Numbered from the stretch's first letter, positions 4,987-12,328 are shown. The stretch: 20,519 bases of DNA from a virus (IMGVR_UViG_3300032093_001037:1-20519); one strand, 5' to 3'. The notes: generated by a model from the sequence alone, not told the origin. Translations and numbers: made by a program.

Positions 4987-5658
4987 TTACCAAGGTAAAT
5001 CGTTTTCTTCTTCCTCTACTTCCTCAGATGCTACTTCAGTAACAGCAGGGGTAGAATACATAGAAGCCGTTGGTTTTGGTTGAGAATCCTGCGCTACAGC
5101 AGGATGTGGCAAACGCTTTTTGGTCTGAGTCAACAAATTCATAAAGAATTCTAACTCCTCATCGCGATCGATGTCCACGATGTCACCCTTCTTATTCTTT
5201 GAAATAATAATGTCGGGCTTTCCGTTTGGATTGTCCTTGGTGAAAAAGAATTTACAAGGCGCATTGTTGTTTACAACGATCAACGAAGATTTCTTTACTC
5301 CGTTTTCCTCTTTGATACGAGGGATAAAACGTACTGGGTAATTGAAATCAATGTTCGGCAATACACTACAGAACATTCTAAAGTAAGATGAATTGGTGTC
5401 GATCTTCAAAACGTAACTCTCACCTTGATCCACTAAGTGAATCTGAAGAATCAATTTGGTTTTGCCGACTACCTCTTCCTCACGAGTAGAAAAGTTCGTT
5501 ACAGTGCCTTCAATAAAATCATAAATAAAGTAGTACTTGGTGTCTCCGTTCTTGTTCTGAATCGGGGTAGTACCCATTTCGTTTGTTTTCGAATAGCGGT
5601 AAATCTTACCGTTTCGCATGTCAACATAAGTTGCCGTAGTGTTGTTTCCTAATCCCAT
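4987..5658 (-). CDS. Phage single-stranded DNA-binding protein with acidic C-terminal tail (223 aa)
   Basis: The N-terminal two thirds (1-150) are beta-rich, consistent with an OB fold (KYYFIYDFIEGTVTNFS, KLILQIHLVDQGESYVLKI, SSYFRMFCSVLPNIDF). A Pro/Ser/Thr-rich linker follows, and the chain ends in an acidic tail, EEVEEEENDLPW. Acidic tails ending in a hydrophobic or aromatic residue are the protein-interaction signature of SSBs (bacterial SSB DDIPF, T7 gp2.5). It would coat single-stranded DNA during replication and recruit partners such as the exonuclease. It is the first gene of the minus-strand operon, behind its own -7 box about 40 bases upstream and an A/T-rich leader. The family assignment is by architecture, not by a decisive motif. 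Confidence 0.82.
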   Translation of the reverse strand: MGLGNNTTATYVDMRNGKIYRYSKTNEMGTTPIQNKNGDTKYYFIYDFIEGTVTNFSTREEEVVGKTKLILQIHLVDQGESYVLKIDTNSSYFRMFCSVLPNIDFNYPVRFIPRIKEENGVKKSSLIVVNNNAPCKFFFTKDNPNGKPDIIISKNKKGDIVDIDRDEELEFFMNLLTQTKKRLPHPAVAQDSQPKPTASMYSTPAVTEVASEEVEEEENDLPW

Positions 5659-5695
5659 TATATAAAATTTTAAATGTTTCTAATTTTAACGTATA

Positions 5696-5703
5696 CAAAT
5701 ATA
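5696..5703 (-). promoter_or_regulatory. -7 box TATATTTG of the SSB-exonuclease operon
   Basis: On the minus strand TATATTTG matches TAnnTTTG and ends 37 bases before the SSB ATG, giving a leader of about 30 nt. No -33 TTG is evident. It lies just after the terminator of the tRNA-like gene, so the operon can start independently of it. Confidence 0.6.
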
Positions 5704-5720
5704 ACTAATAGAAGGCTAAT

Positions 5721-5761
5721 AAAAAAGCCCCAAAGTCAGTTCTTACGGTATGAAATTGGGG
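5721..5761 (-). terminator. Intrinsic terminator downstream of the tRNA-like gene
   Basis: On the minus strand CCCCAA (5761-5756) pairs with TTGGGG (5733-5728) across a 22-base loop, followed by G/C and TTTTTT (5726-5721). It lies 8 bases beyond the end of the tRNA-like gene, in its orientation. Confidence 0.7.
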
Positions 5762-5769
5762 ACATTTTG

Positions 5770-5894
5770 AAGTCAGGACAGGATTCGAACCTGTAATTAA
5801 TCTGTTTCGTTAGTGCTTTGCAGAATAACTATTCTGATTAATCCCCACCTTTCGGCTGTTATCTGGGTAGCGTCTACCATTCCGCCACCTGACT
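5770..5894 (-). tRNA. Atypical class II (Leu-like) tRNA or tRNA-like element, about 125 nt
   Basis: On the minus strand a perfect 7-bp acceptor stem (AGTCAGG/CCTGACT), TG at positions 8-9, a D arm GCG-GAATGGTAGA-CGC, and a T arm ACAGG-TTCGAAT-CCTGT are all intact. The D-arm sequence is that of bacterial tRNA-Leu. A 7-bp stem (5836-5842 with 5796-5802) sits where a class II variable arm should be, but it encloses 33 extra bases including the 16-base palindrome at 5821-5836. The anticodon arm (27 nt, 5843-5869) forms at best a 4-bp stem with a loop of about 16, and no normal anticodon loop can be placed. CCA is not encoded. It may be an inactive or decoy tRNA mimic, or one carrying an insertion. 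Confidence 0.6.
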
Positions 5895-5898
5895 AAAT

Positions 5899-5925
5899 AA
5901 AAAGCCCCCAACAGTCACTGGGGGC
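5899..5925 (-). terminator. Intrinsic terminator just upstream of the tRNA-like gene
   Basis: On the minus strand GCCCCCA and TGGGGGC pair (5925-5919 with 5910-5904) around an 8-base loop, followed by TTTTT. It stands between the minus-strand promoter near 5970 and the tRNA-like gene, only 5 bases before the acceptor stem, so transcription of the tRNA would need readthrough or processing. Confidence 0.75.
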
Positions 5926-5965
5926 ATTTCCGTTTTGCATCCTTGGACATTTAACGACTGCTCAG

Positions 5966-5995
5966 CAAAGATAAAAAATAGTTTCGATTTGGCAA
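5966..5995 (-). promoter_or_regulatory. Complete Bacteroidetes-type promoter reading toward the tRNA-like gene
   Basis: On the minus strand TTG (5995-5993), a 19-base spacer and TATCTTTG (5973-5966) match the TTG-N19-TAnnTTTG consensus. The transcript would start near 5960 and meet a terminator by 5899. The short leader between them contains an 11-codon frame (MSKDAKRKCPQ, ATG about 5949) whose stop lies in the terminator stem. Confidence 0.65.
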
Positions 5996-6005
5996 TGCGT
6001 TTCAT

Positions 6006-6013
6006 TATTTTTG
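6006..6013 (+). promoter_or_regulatory. Possible -7 box of the XRE-like gene
   Basis: TATTTTTG fits TAnnTTTG and ends 8 bases before ATG 6022. There is no TTG at suitable spacing. It is divergent from, and close to, the minus-strand promoter at 5966-5995, an arrangement that suits autoregulation. Confidence 0.4.
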
Positions 6014-6021
6014 TCTAAAGT

Positions 6022-6450
6022 ATGATTGCCACGTATAGAAAAAAGCTAACTCCCGAAGTACTTGAAAAAGTTGTTAACGACATCGAAAGCAAGGGATACC
6101 CCAAGCCAATCGAAGACATCAAAATCCGAGATATCACTTTTTCTTATTATAGTGATACCGCTGATAAGTATCGTCTTGGCCCTGCTATTAGATTTACTCG
6201 CAACTTGGAATATCTAATGAATCAAAGAGACTTCAAATTTGTGGACCTAGGTAAAGAAGTGGAAAAGAAAACAGGTATTCCCTATGTGTTGTTTTTTTCT
6301 AGCGAATGTCTGAACCCCGACCGATACGCACTCAACACCCTATTTCAGTACACAGTCATCATTGGCTTCACTTTTAATATCTGCCCCTGGGATCTTCTTC
6401 AACACGATATCGAATATCTCAAGCAAAAAAATATGCTTAGTGTGTTTTGA
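6022..6450 (+). CDS. XRE/Cro-C1-like DNA-binding protein (142 aa)
   Basis: Residues 1-60 are a polar helical region (MIATYRKKLTPEVLEKVVND). From about residue 62, NLEYLMNQRDFKFVDLGKEVEKKTGIPYVLFFSSECLNPDRYALNTLFQYTVIIGFTFNICPWDLL follows the Cro/C1 helix-turn-helix layout: 'N-xx-LM', a helix with LGKEV in the recognition position, then NPDRYALNTLFQYTVIIGF before the typical P-W-D-LL end. The match is to the pattern, not to a named family. It stands at the divergent junction of early and late transcription, between the tRNA-like gene and the candidate RNA, so a switch or repressor role is plausible. Its stop codon overlaps the -33 box of the next promoter. Confidence 0.65.
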   Translation: MIATYRKKLTPEVLEKVVNDIESKGYPKPIEDIKIRDITFSYYSDTADKYRLGPAIRFTRNLEYLMNQRDFKFVDLGKEVEKKTGIPYVLFFSSECLNPDRYALNTLFQYTVIIGFTFNICPWDLLQHDIEYLKQKNMLSVF

Positions 6451-6475
6451 TATTTCAAATTTTACTTTAGATTTG
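6446..6475 (+). promoter_or_regulatory. Complete Bacteroidetes-type promoter for the candidate RNA
   Basis: TTTG (6446-6449), an 18-base spacer and TAGATTTG (6468-6475) match the -33/-7 consensus. The predicted start, near 6480-6482, coincides with the first base of the first stem of the structured region, which supports a dedicated transcript. Confidence 0.65.
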
Positions 6476-6480
6476 TAACC

Positions 6481-6780
6481 CCCTAACTGGACGGGATGAT
6501 CTACAGTGGCGGTTAGGGTAGTAGTGTTACCACGGGATTTCGGCAAAGCACAGCGATGGCACTAAGGAATGAGTCGCAGGACCGAACAGGGGGTGCAACC
6601 CTTGACAGTTGATTCCAAGTTGATGAACTTGCATGTTTTCATCAACCACGGAAGAGGGTGTACGAGAAAGTGTACAACTTCAGTGGGTGATCTCTGACGA
6701 CAAGTCAGGATAACTCACTGCACTCTAGGGTACCAAGAAAATGATGTAATCGTAGTATTAGATTACCTTAACTAGTAATA
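6481..6780 (+). ncRNA. Candidate structured noncoding RNA of about 300 nt
   Basis: No convincing frame occupies the 417 bases between the XRE-like gene and the portal gene. Paired elements in order: CCCTAAC 6481-6487 with GTTAGGG 6512-6518; TTCGG 6539-6543 with CCGAA 6582-6586 enclosing GCGA/TCGC (6553-6556, 6574-6577); GGGT/ACCC 6591-6601; GTTGATGA 6619-6626 with TCATCAAC 6639-6646; GAAG 6651-6654 with CTTC 6678-6681 enclosing TGTAC/GTACA (6659-6663, 6672-6676); CAGTGGGT 6681-6688 with ACTCACTG 6713-6720 enclosing CTGAC/GTCAG (6694-6698, 6704-6708); GTAATC/GATTAC 6746-6766. The 8-bp stem at 6681-6720 includes a G-U pair, supporting the plus strand. It has its own promoter and a terminator. 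I do not recognise the family. The phage RNAs GOLLD and ROOL also lie near tRNA genes but are much longer. Confidence 0.6.
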
Positions 6781-6816
6781 GGATAAAAGTATTCTTTTAT
6801 CCTTAAACTCATTTTT
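6781..6816 (+). terminator. Hairpin and T-run ending the candidate RNA
   Basis: GGATAAAAG (6781-6789) and CTTTTATCC (6794-6802) pair perfectly over 9 bp with loop TATT, followed by TTAAACTCATTTTT. The stem is A/T-rich, so it may be moderately efficient. It separates the candidate RNA from the portal promoter. Confidence 0.6.
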
Positions 6817-6854
6817 AAAAAATTATTCTCCTTATACAATCTAGTTTATTTTAC

Positions 6855-6862
6855 TATATTTG
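6855..6862 (+). promoter_or_regulatory. -7 box TATATTTG before the portal gene
   Basis: TATATTTG ends 5 bases before ATG 6868, so transcription would start at or next to the start codon. No -33 TTG is visible. The same arrangement recurs before 2040, 9139, 13935 and 20350. Confidence 0.6.
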
Positions 6863-6867
6863 TATAA

Positions 6868-9099
6868 ATGTTGGCTCTAAGAGAACAACCCAATCAGTTT
6901 ATTCCCGAAAACCAGAAAGATCAAAAATGGTTTTTAGGCAATTTGCGTTATATCGCAGAGAAGTACAATACACAACAAAATCAATTAGGGTATCGTCACG
7001 TCAACACTCTTCAAAAACCAATCGAAGAGATGATTCGTATGTTTACTTACTACCTAGGTAAACAAGAAAACAAAGATTACTACTACACCAACCAAGACGA
7101 AAACAACTGCGACTTACCAACTGTTTGGATTAATGGACAGAAGTTGACTTCTATGATTGACTTCATGATTGGTAACGCAATCAAAATGATTGAGAACATT
7201 GAACCTTCAGTTCGTGGCACCTCTCAAGCGATTGTTTCTCGTAAGTCCAAAAAGTTGGAATACGCTTTGATGAAGTTGGAACTCCAGGAACTTGTAGAAA
7301 TCATGAGTGCCAAAGGAGTTGAATTCAACCCTGTTGGCATGGAGACGTTTCAAAACAAAGAAGAATTGTTTCGTCACATGAAATACGACTACAAAGAACA
7401 GGCTGAAGTAGTTGCTCAAAGATTGGCTGAAGATATCCTTCACCGTAACCACTACATTGAAAAGTACAAACAGTCTTTTCTTTATTTGTTGCTTGGTGGA
7501 GTTTGCGGTATTGAAAATACAATCCAGAATGGAAAGCAAAAGAAAGACGTTATCCTACCTTACAATTTGATTTGGGATAACTCAGTAGATGATGATTTCA
7601 ATACCAAGGCTCATTTTGTAGGAAAGATTGAATGGAAAACCCCTGGTGAAATCCTTTCGAATCCTACTTATATGGAGACTCTGACCCCCGAGGAGGTAGA
7701 TGAGATTCGCCAAATGACGCACCAAAACATCGATAAGATGTTGGGCGAAGAATACATCACCAGCACTAAGTTGAGATGGTGGTATAATTATTCGGGCGTG
7801 CCAAAGATCGCGTGTATCACCGGGTATTGGATTGGATATAAAGAATTACGTTACGAAAAAACCAAAGACCAGTTCGGAAACGAGCACTTTGCAAAAATTC
7901 GTACCAAACACAATTCTAAATATTGGACCAAAACAGTTTACAAAGGCACCATTATCGCCAACAAATACGTGGTTGAATACGGTGAACAAACCAATATTGT
8001 AAGAAAATCAGATGAAATGGCTGAAGTTCAACTTCCCATTTCTGTGTTTCTTCCCAATATGGTGATGGGTGAGACTCGTTCTATCGCGTCTCGTCTTCAC
8101 AAACACCAGGATCGTATTGATTTCTTGAATAACGAGATCACCAAAATGATCACCCGTGCCAAGGGTAAAGTGTTTATCATGAACAAACACAAGTTGGGTA
8201 GTGCTACTTCGCAAGAAGTCCTTAACGATTTTACTCGTATGGGCATTCACATCACCGATGGCAACGCAACCGGGGAAGATTTTAACCAAAGCGACTACAA
8301 CAAAGTAGTAGAAATTGTTGATATGACACTCGATCCCAACGTACAAATGATTATGGCTCTTCGTCAAGAGGAAGAAAGAATCATGGAAGAGATTGTCAAC
8401 GTACCAAAAGTAGCCATGGGACAACAGCAAGGTTACTTAGGTGCCAAAACTCAAGCAGGTTCTATTGCCCAATCTAACTTGGGTACTGCTTATTTATACC
8501 AAGGCTTTATTCAGTTCATCGAAAAAGACTTACAGTTTGCCTTAAACCAATATAAAATTTCCCTTTTGACTAACAACGACCCCGAAATCGGTGTGTTGGG
8601 CGACAGAGAAATGGAATTTATCAAGGTAACCGACAATTTTAAGTTTGAAGATTTTGGCGTGTATATCAAAATCAAAGACTTTGTTGACGAACAGGCTCGC
8701 GAAAGATTGCTTGCCATTGCTCAAGCGGCCATGCAGAATCAGATGATTGACATGCGTGACTACATCAAAATCGAAACTTCCAAAACTTACACCGAACTTC
8801 TTAACGAGTTGGAATATGCTCTCGAGAAAAAAGATCGCGAAAAGAAAGAAGCAGAAGCAAAAGCACAAATTATGCAGGCGGCTATGCAAGAGGCACAAAT
8901 GGCTCAGCAGCAAAAAGCCGTTGAAACTGCACAACAAGGAAATAATTATCGCCAAGAATTAAAAACGGCTTCTGATTTAGTCAAGGCTAATCCTGATACT
9001 CAAGACGCGGCTGCTATGGAACCGACTGCGCCTCAACAAGGCGGTGAAGTACCTCCAGGTCAACCGATCGAAGAAACTGGGGCGGTGCCAGCATTATAA
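6868..9099 (+). CDS. Portal protein (743 aa)
   Basis: First gene of the virion module and the best candidate for the portal, the dodecameric ring at the capsid vertex through which DNA is packaged. Support comes from length (743 aa, typical of podovirus portals), position directly before scaffold-like and capsid genes, and layout: an N-terminal helical region, a long central alpha/beta body with LPYNLIWDNSVDDDFNTKAHF (about 230-250, the usual 'W-D' portal strand region), VFLPNMVMGETRSIASRLHKHQDRIDFLNNEITKM (about 395-430, stem-helix-like), and a long C-terminal coiled region rich in Gln and Ala (about 640-690, KKEAEAKAQIMQAAMQEAQMAQQQ) followed by a Pro/Gly-rich tail. The overall character resembles portals of crAss-like and related Bacteroidetes podoviruses. 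The terminase gene is not next to it, which is unusual. Confidence 0.8.
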   Translation: MLALREQPNQFIPENQKDQKWFLGNLRYIAEKYNTQQNQLGYRHVNTLQKPIEEMIRMFTYYLGKQENKDYYYTNQDENNCDLPTVWINGQKLTSMIDFMIGNAIKMIENIEPSVRGTSQAIVSRKSKKLEYALMKLELQELVEIMSAKGVEFNPVGMETFQNKEELFRHMKYDYKEQAEVVAQRLAEDILHRNHYIEKYKQSFLYLLLGGVCGIENTIQNGKQKKDVILPYNLIWDNSVDDDFNTKAHFVGKIEWKTPGEILSNPTYMETLTPEEVDEIRQMTHQNIDKMLGEEYITSTKLRWWYNYSGVPKIACITGYWIGYKELRYEKTKDQFGNEHFAKIRTKHNSKYWTKTVYKGTIIANKYVVEYGEQTNIVRKSDEMAEVQLPISVFLPNMVMGETRSIASRLHKHQDRIDFLNNEITKMITRAKGKVFIMNKHKLGSATSQEVLNDFTRMGIHITDGNATGEDFNQSDYNKVVEIVDMTLDPNVQMIMALRQEEERIMEEIVNVPKVAMGQQQGYLGAKTQAGSIAQSNLGTAYLYQGFIQFIEKDLQFALNQYKISLLTNNDPEIGVLGDREMEFIKVTDNFKFEDFGVYIKIKDFVDEQARERLLAIAQAAMQNQMIDMRDYIKIETSKTYTELLNELEYALEKKDREKKEAEAKAQIMQAAMQEAQMAQQQKAVETAQQGNNYRQELKTASDLVKANPDTQDAAAMEPTAPQQGGEVPPGQPIEETGAVPAL

Positions 9100-9124
9100 A
9101 CTAACAACTTACACAAATAAAAAT

Positions 9125-9132
9125 TAAATTTG
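9125..9132 (+). promoter_or_regulatory. -7 box TAAATTTG before the scaffold-like gene
   Basis: TAAATTTG ends 6 bases before ATG 9139, in the 39-base gap after the portal gene. It also explains the spurious in-frame TTG start at 9130, which lies inside this box. No -33 element seen. Confidence 0.5.
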
Positions 9133-9138
9133 CAAAAT

Positions 9139-10191
9139 ATGTCTCAATACGAAGAAATTGAAAAACAATTAAAAGAAGCAGAATTAAAAGAAACTGCTGA
9201 AGGAAATTTAAACTCAAAAGATAATGGAACAAAAGCCAATCAAAAAGAAACCGGCACCGAAGAAGGTTCAACCAAAGCCGGAGAAGAAAGTAACGCAGGT
9301 AACTCAGGAAACGCAGGAAACACCGCAGCCGCCTCAGCAGGAAACCCCGCAACTGGATCAGATCAACCAGAAGGTGGATCAAGCACAGGCAGTGATAGCG
9401 GATCAAGTGAAGCAGCTGAATCAGATGAAAAGCCTTGGTACGAGTCTGATGGACAAGATCAAAGCGTTCCTCAAGCAGCTACCGTTTTAACGCCTGCCGC
9501 AGAAGAGGAAGATGAAGAGATTCGTCTTTTCAAAGAATATAAAAAGAGCGGTAAGACTCTTAAAGAATTCGTAAAAGAATTTGATCTTACAGATTACAAC
9601 GCATTGAGCGATGCGGAGATTATTCAAAAAGGCTTAAAGGAATTGGAAAATTTCGAAGGCGATGAATATGAAGCCGCTGTCGAGGAAGTCGCTCAAATGA
9701 GTTTGTTTCAAAAGAAAAAATTGATTCAAGAGTATAGATCGGCGTTTGTTGCTCAAAATGAAGAGAAGTTGAAACAACTTTCTTCAGTACCAGAAAAACA
9801 ACAGGCCCAAACTACTGTAGTCGCGAATCGTTTTGAGACTGAAATTGAATCATTTGCTAAAGCAATTTCGGGAAAAGAATTGTATGGTTTGAAGGTGACG
9901 GACGAAATGTCCACTAAAATCAAAGATTACTTGACCAAGGAAATTAACTTTAATCGCAAAGATGGTTCTTTGGATGTTGAATTGCTCGCCGATTTTGCTA
10001 TGTGGCGTTTATACGGTAAAGATATCGTACGAACCAACGTAACAAAGGCGAAAAATGATGGGCGGAAAGAAATGTTGATCGCAACAACAAATCCGTCTAC
10101 AGGATCTGGACCATCTAACCTCAGTAACTCGTTTGCGAGTAACGGAGCGGCAGATGCGTTCGGTGACTACCTAAATGCGAAAAAACGATAA
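9139..10191 (+). CDS. Acidic scaffold-like protein (350 aa)
   Basis: Starts at ATG 9139 (MSQYEEIEKQLKEAELKETA). It lies between portal and major capsid genes, the usual place of a scaffolding protein, which directs capsid assembly and leaves. Residues 1-115 are a charged, disordered low-complexity region (AGNSGNAGNTAAASAGNP, SSTGSDSGSSEAAESDEK). Residues 120-300 are helical and acidic, with coiled-coil character (LKEFVKEF, AEIIQKGLKELENFEGDEYEA, MSLFQKKKLIQEYRSAF), and the end is basic (LNAKKR), as expected for binding to capsid protein. No protease is evident in the window. It could alternatively be an internal head protein. A 12-base gap separates it from the capsid gene. Confidence 0.65.
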   Translation: MSQYEEIEKQLKEAELKETAEGNLNSKDNGTKANQKETGTEEGSTKAGEESNAGNSGNAGNTAAASAGNPATGSDQPEGGSSTGSDSGSSEAAESDEKPWYESDGQDQSVPQAATVLTPAAEEEDEEIRLFKEYKKSGKTLKEFVKEFDLTDYNALSDAEIIQKGLKELENFEGDEYEAAVEEVAQMSLFQKKKLIQEYRSAFVAQNEEKLKQLSSVPEKQQAQTTVVANRFETEIESFAKAISGKELYGLKVTDEMSTKIKDYLTKEINFNRKDGSLDVELLADFAMWRLYGKDIVRTNVTKAKNDGRKEMLIATTNPSTGSGPSNLSNSFASNGAADAFGDYLNAKKR

Positions 10192-10203
10192 AAAAAGAAA
10201 ACA

Positions 10204-11562
10204 ATGGCAAGTCCAGTTACTAACCTCGATTTAAACCAAGCGCTCCTCCTTAGGGGGTTGAGCCTGCCAAACAAAATGGCCATGGTTTATGCCCAAGATT
10301 ATGGGTACAATGTTTTGACTCAGTTGACTTCTAAGTTGGCATCTTCAATTTCAAGCCCTCAGCCTAAAATTGAAATCAGTGCTCTTGGAAACCTTTCTGT
10401 TTATTCTCGTGTAAGTGCTGTTGCTAACGCAACTGGCTACGCTACTGGCGAAGCCTTGGCAGTTACTGTAGATGATGGTTCTAACTTCCGTATCGGTGAT
10501 ATCATCGCTGATGCCAACATGGTACAAGGTATCATAGTTGACAAAACTTCTGGAAGTGGAAACATCCTTGTAATCAAGCGTATCAGCGCAACTTTCAGTA
10601 CTTCTAGCCACTTCTTGGCAGGTACTATTGCAAAGGTATTGTTCGATTCTTCTGCAAACCGCTACAGCAACGGTAAGTCTCCTTTGAACTTCGTTCCTCA
10701 GACAGACTACACTTACACCGCTATCACTCGTGAGAGTTCTAGCCAAGCACGTCGTGACCGTACTGCTTCTTTCGTGAAGTGGCAAGGTGATTTCTGGTAC
10801 CGTTCATATGATGATTTGGCTCTCCGTAAATTCTCTAAGAGTTTGGAGTTCAAATATGCATTCTCTGAGCGTGCTATCGTGAATGGTGCTCAAGGTGAAT
10901 CTTACACCACTGCTGGTTTGCGTTGGTCTATCATCAACAATGGTGGTACTTACTTGCCTTTGACTGCTGAAATCACTCAGTCTCAGTTCAACGATTTCTT
11001 GGAAAACTTGGTTCGTAAAAGTGCTGAAAACGGTCGTAACCTTATCGCTTTGATGGGTACTGCTGCTATGGCTCGTTTGCAAACTTTGTTGGGTCAATAC
11101 ATTCAATACGCAGGTAGCAACAACACCTTGGGTGGCGTTTCTGTTGAAGGTTTGAATGTTATGACTTACAGCTATGCTGGTATCAAAGTTGATTTCGTTC
11201 GTTGGGCATTGTTGGATGACGACGCTTTCAAAGGTGACTTGTCTGCTGTTACTGGTAAGCCTCGTATGTCTCACTCAATCTATGTATTGGATACTACTAC
11301 TATCCCTGCTGCTGACGGTAGCGGAGTATTGTCTCCTTTGCAGAAGTACCACTTCAACAACGATGAGATGTTGGCTGCCTACGTACCAGGTATGATCGGT
11401 TTGCAAGATTCTAACCCTTCTACTATTAAGCAAGCCCTTGCTAATGGTTTGAGTGGTTCTATGGCTGCAAGCGATGTTGATGGTGTGGATTTCCACATTT
11501 TGTCTGATTGCGGACTTTATTGCGCTTCTGAGCGTATGGGTCTGATCGAATTGGTTGCTTAA
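10204..11562 (+). CDS. Major capsid protein, HK97-type fold likely (452 aa)
   Basis: Length, position after the scaffold-like gene and composition fit the main shell protein. The sequence is rich in Ala, Ser, Thr and Gly with few Cys. A likely E-loop/P-domain region spans about 140-230 (HFLAGTIAKVLFDSSANRY, TYTAITRESSSQARRDRTAS, RSYDDLALRKFSKSLEFKYAFSERA). A likely A-domain helix is at about 260-290 (SQFNDFLENLVRKSAENGRNLIALMGTAAM), and strands follow (GLNVMTYSYAGIKVDFVRWALLDDDAF). Codons are markedly uniform (CGT, TTG, GGT, ACT), as in highly expressed genes, and differ from the neighbouring portal. The A-rich leader AAAAAAGAAAACA precedes ATG 10204. Confidence 0.85.
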   Translation: MASPVTNLDLNQALLLRGLSLPNKMAMVYAQDYGYNVLTQLTSKLASSISSPQPKIEISALGNLSVYSRVSAVANATGYATGEALAVTVDDGSNFRIGDIIADANMVQGIIVDKTSGSGNILVIKRISATFSTSSHFLAGTIAKVLFDSSANRYSNGKSPLNFVPQTDYTYTAITRESSSQARRDRTASFVKWQGDFWYRSYDDLALRKFSKSLEFKYAFSERAIVNGAQGESYTTAGLRWSIINNGGTYLPLTAEITQSQFNDFLENLVRKSAENGRNLIALMGTAAMARLQTLLGQYIQYAGSNNTLGGVSVEGLNVMTYSYAGIKVDFVRWALLDDDAFKGDLSAVTGKPRMSHSIYVLDTTTIPAADGSGVLSPLQKYHFNNDEMLAAYVPGMIGLQDSNPSTIKQALANGLSGSMAASDVDGVDFHILSDCGLYCASERMGLIELVA

Positions 11563-11574
11563 TTTTTTACGAAC

Positions 11575-12315
11575 ATGCAAAATCAAACTTTATTAAATGG
11601 CGCAAGCACTCTTGCCGTTGATGGCGGTAAGTTGCTTATCACTCGTGTGGGCGTGGATATCAATAACGTAGATGCTTCTCGTTACATCCCTATGGATGTT
11701 GCTGGTATCTTTTCTATGGAAATCCAACCTGGTGTTGCTGGTACTTCTCGTAGCCAGACTTTGACTCCAACTGCTGCTAACAACACTGTATACACAGTAA
11801 CTATTAGTGTGTTCAAAGAGTCTGATTGGGGTTACTTCGGTCCTCAGTTGGTAACTTTCAGTGCTTCTTTCACTTCAGACGGAACTGCAACTGTAGCCGA
11901 AATCACTGCTGGTTTGACTGCCGCCATTAACTTGGTAGGTGCTGCCTACGGTGTAACTGCTACTGACGGTACCACCTTGGTAACTGTAACTTCTAACACT
12001 ACTGTTCCTCAGAACATCAACTGTGTTAGCGTAGGTGCAGGTACTTTGGCTGTTGCTCAAACAGTTGCTTTTGCTAAGCCTTACGGTTTGGCTGCTGAAT
12101 TGCAAGCACGTGGATTGGCAAGTGCAACTACTGGACAACTTTACACCAAATTTGTTTTCAGAGCAAAAAATGGTACTGTTTCTGGTCACGTAAACACTGG
12201 TGGCGAGTACTTGGAACAAACCATCTGGATCAATACTACACAAAGCACTTTGATTACCGCTTTGGGTACTACCTTCCGTGATGCTCCTTTCACTACTCCT
12301 GCTTACAACTTGTAA
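11575..12315 (+). CDS. Probable capsid-associated or decoration protein (246 aa)
   Basis: Follows the capsid gene after 12 bases and shares its highly expressed codon style, so it is very likely an abundant virion protein. It is mostly beta: repeated Thr/Val/Ala-rich strands such as TVYTVTISVFKESDWGYFGPQLVTFSASF (about 73-100) and TDGTTLVTVTSNTTVPQNINC (about 128-148). The last part, FVFRAKNGTVSGHVNTGGEYLEQTIWINTT, is more globular. This suits a head decoration protein or an outer capsid fibre. It has no hydrophobic segment and no enzymatic motif. A strong terminator follows, closing the portal-capsid transcription unit. Confidence 0.6.
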   Translation: MQNQTLLNGASTLAVDGGKLLITRVGVDINNVDASRYIPMDVAGIFSMEIQPGVAGTSRSQTLTPTAANNTVYTVTISVFKESDWGYFGPQLVTFSASFTSDGTATVAEITAGLTAAINLVGAAYGVTATDGTTLVTVTSNTTVPQNINCVSVGAGTLAVAQTVAFAKPYGLAAELQARGLASATTGQLYTKFVFRAKNGTVSGHVNTGGEYLEQTIWINTTQSTLITALGTTFRDAPFTTPAYNL

Positions 12316-12328
12316 TTTCATTTTTCCT

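Noticed and set aside
6694-6708. CTGACGA resembling the hammerhead ribozyme core
   Set aside because: The matching GAAA strand and a three-stem junction around it are missing; these bases are better explained as the CTGAC/GTCAG hairpin.
6481-6780. tmRNA, RNase P RNA or group I intron at the candidate RNA
   Set aside because: No tRNA-like ends or tag frame, no RNase P conserved blocks, and no intron core or interrupted exon could be found.
8008-8430. Long minus-strand frame inside the portal gene
   Set aside because: Antisense shadow of a well-supported gene: Leu/Phe/His-rich composition, no leader, no motif. The same applies to the other antisense frames under the virion genes.
9130-9138. 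TTG start at 9130 for the scaffold-like gene
   Set aside because: The TTG is part of the TAAATTTG -7 box; ATG 9139 follows at the spacing seen at other genes.
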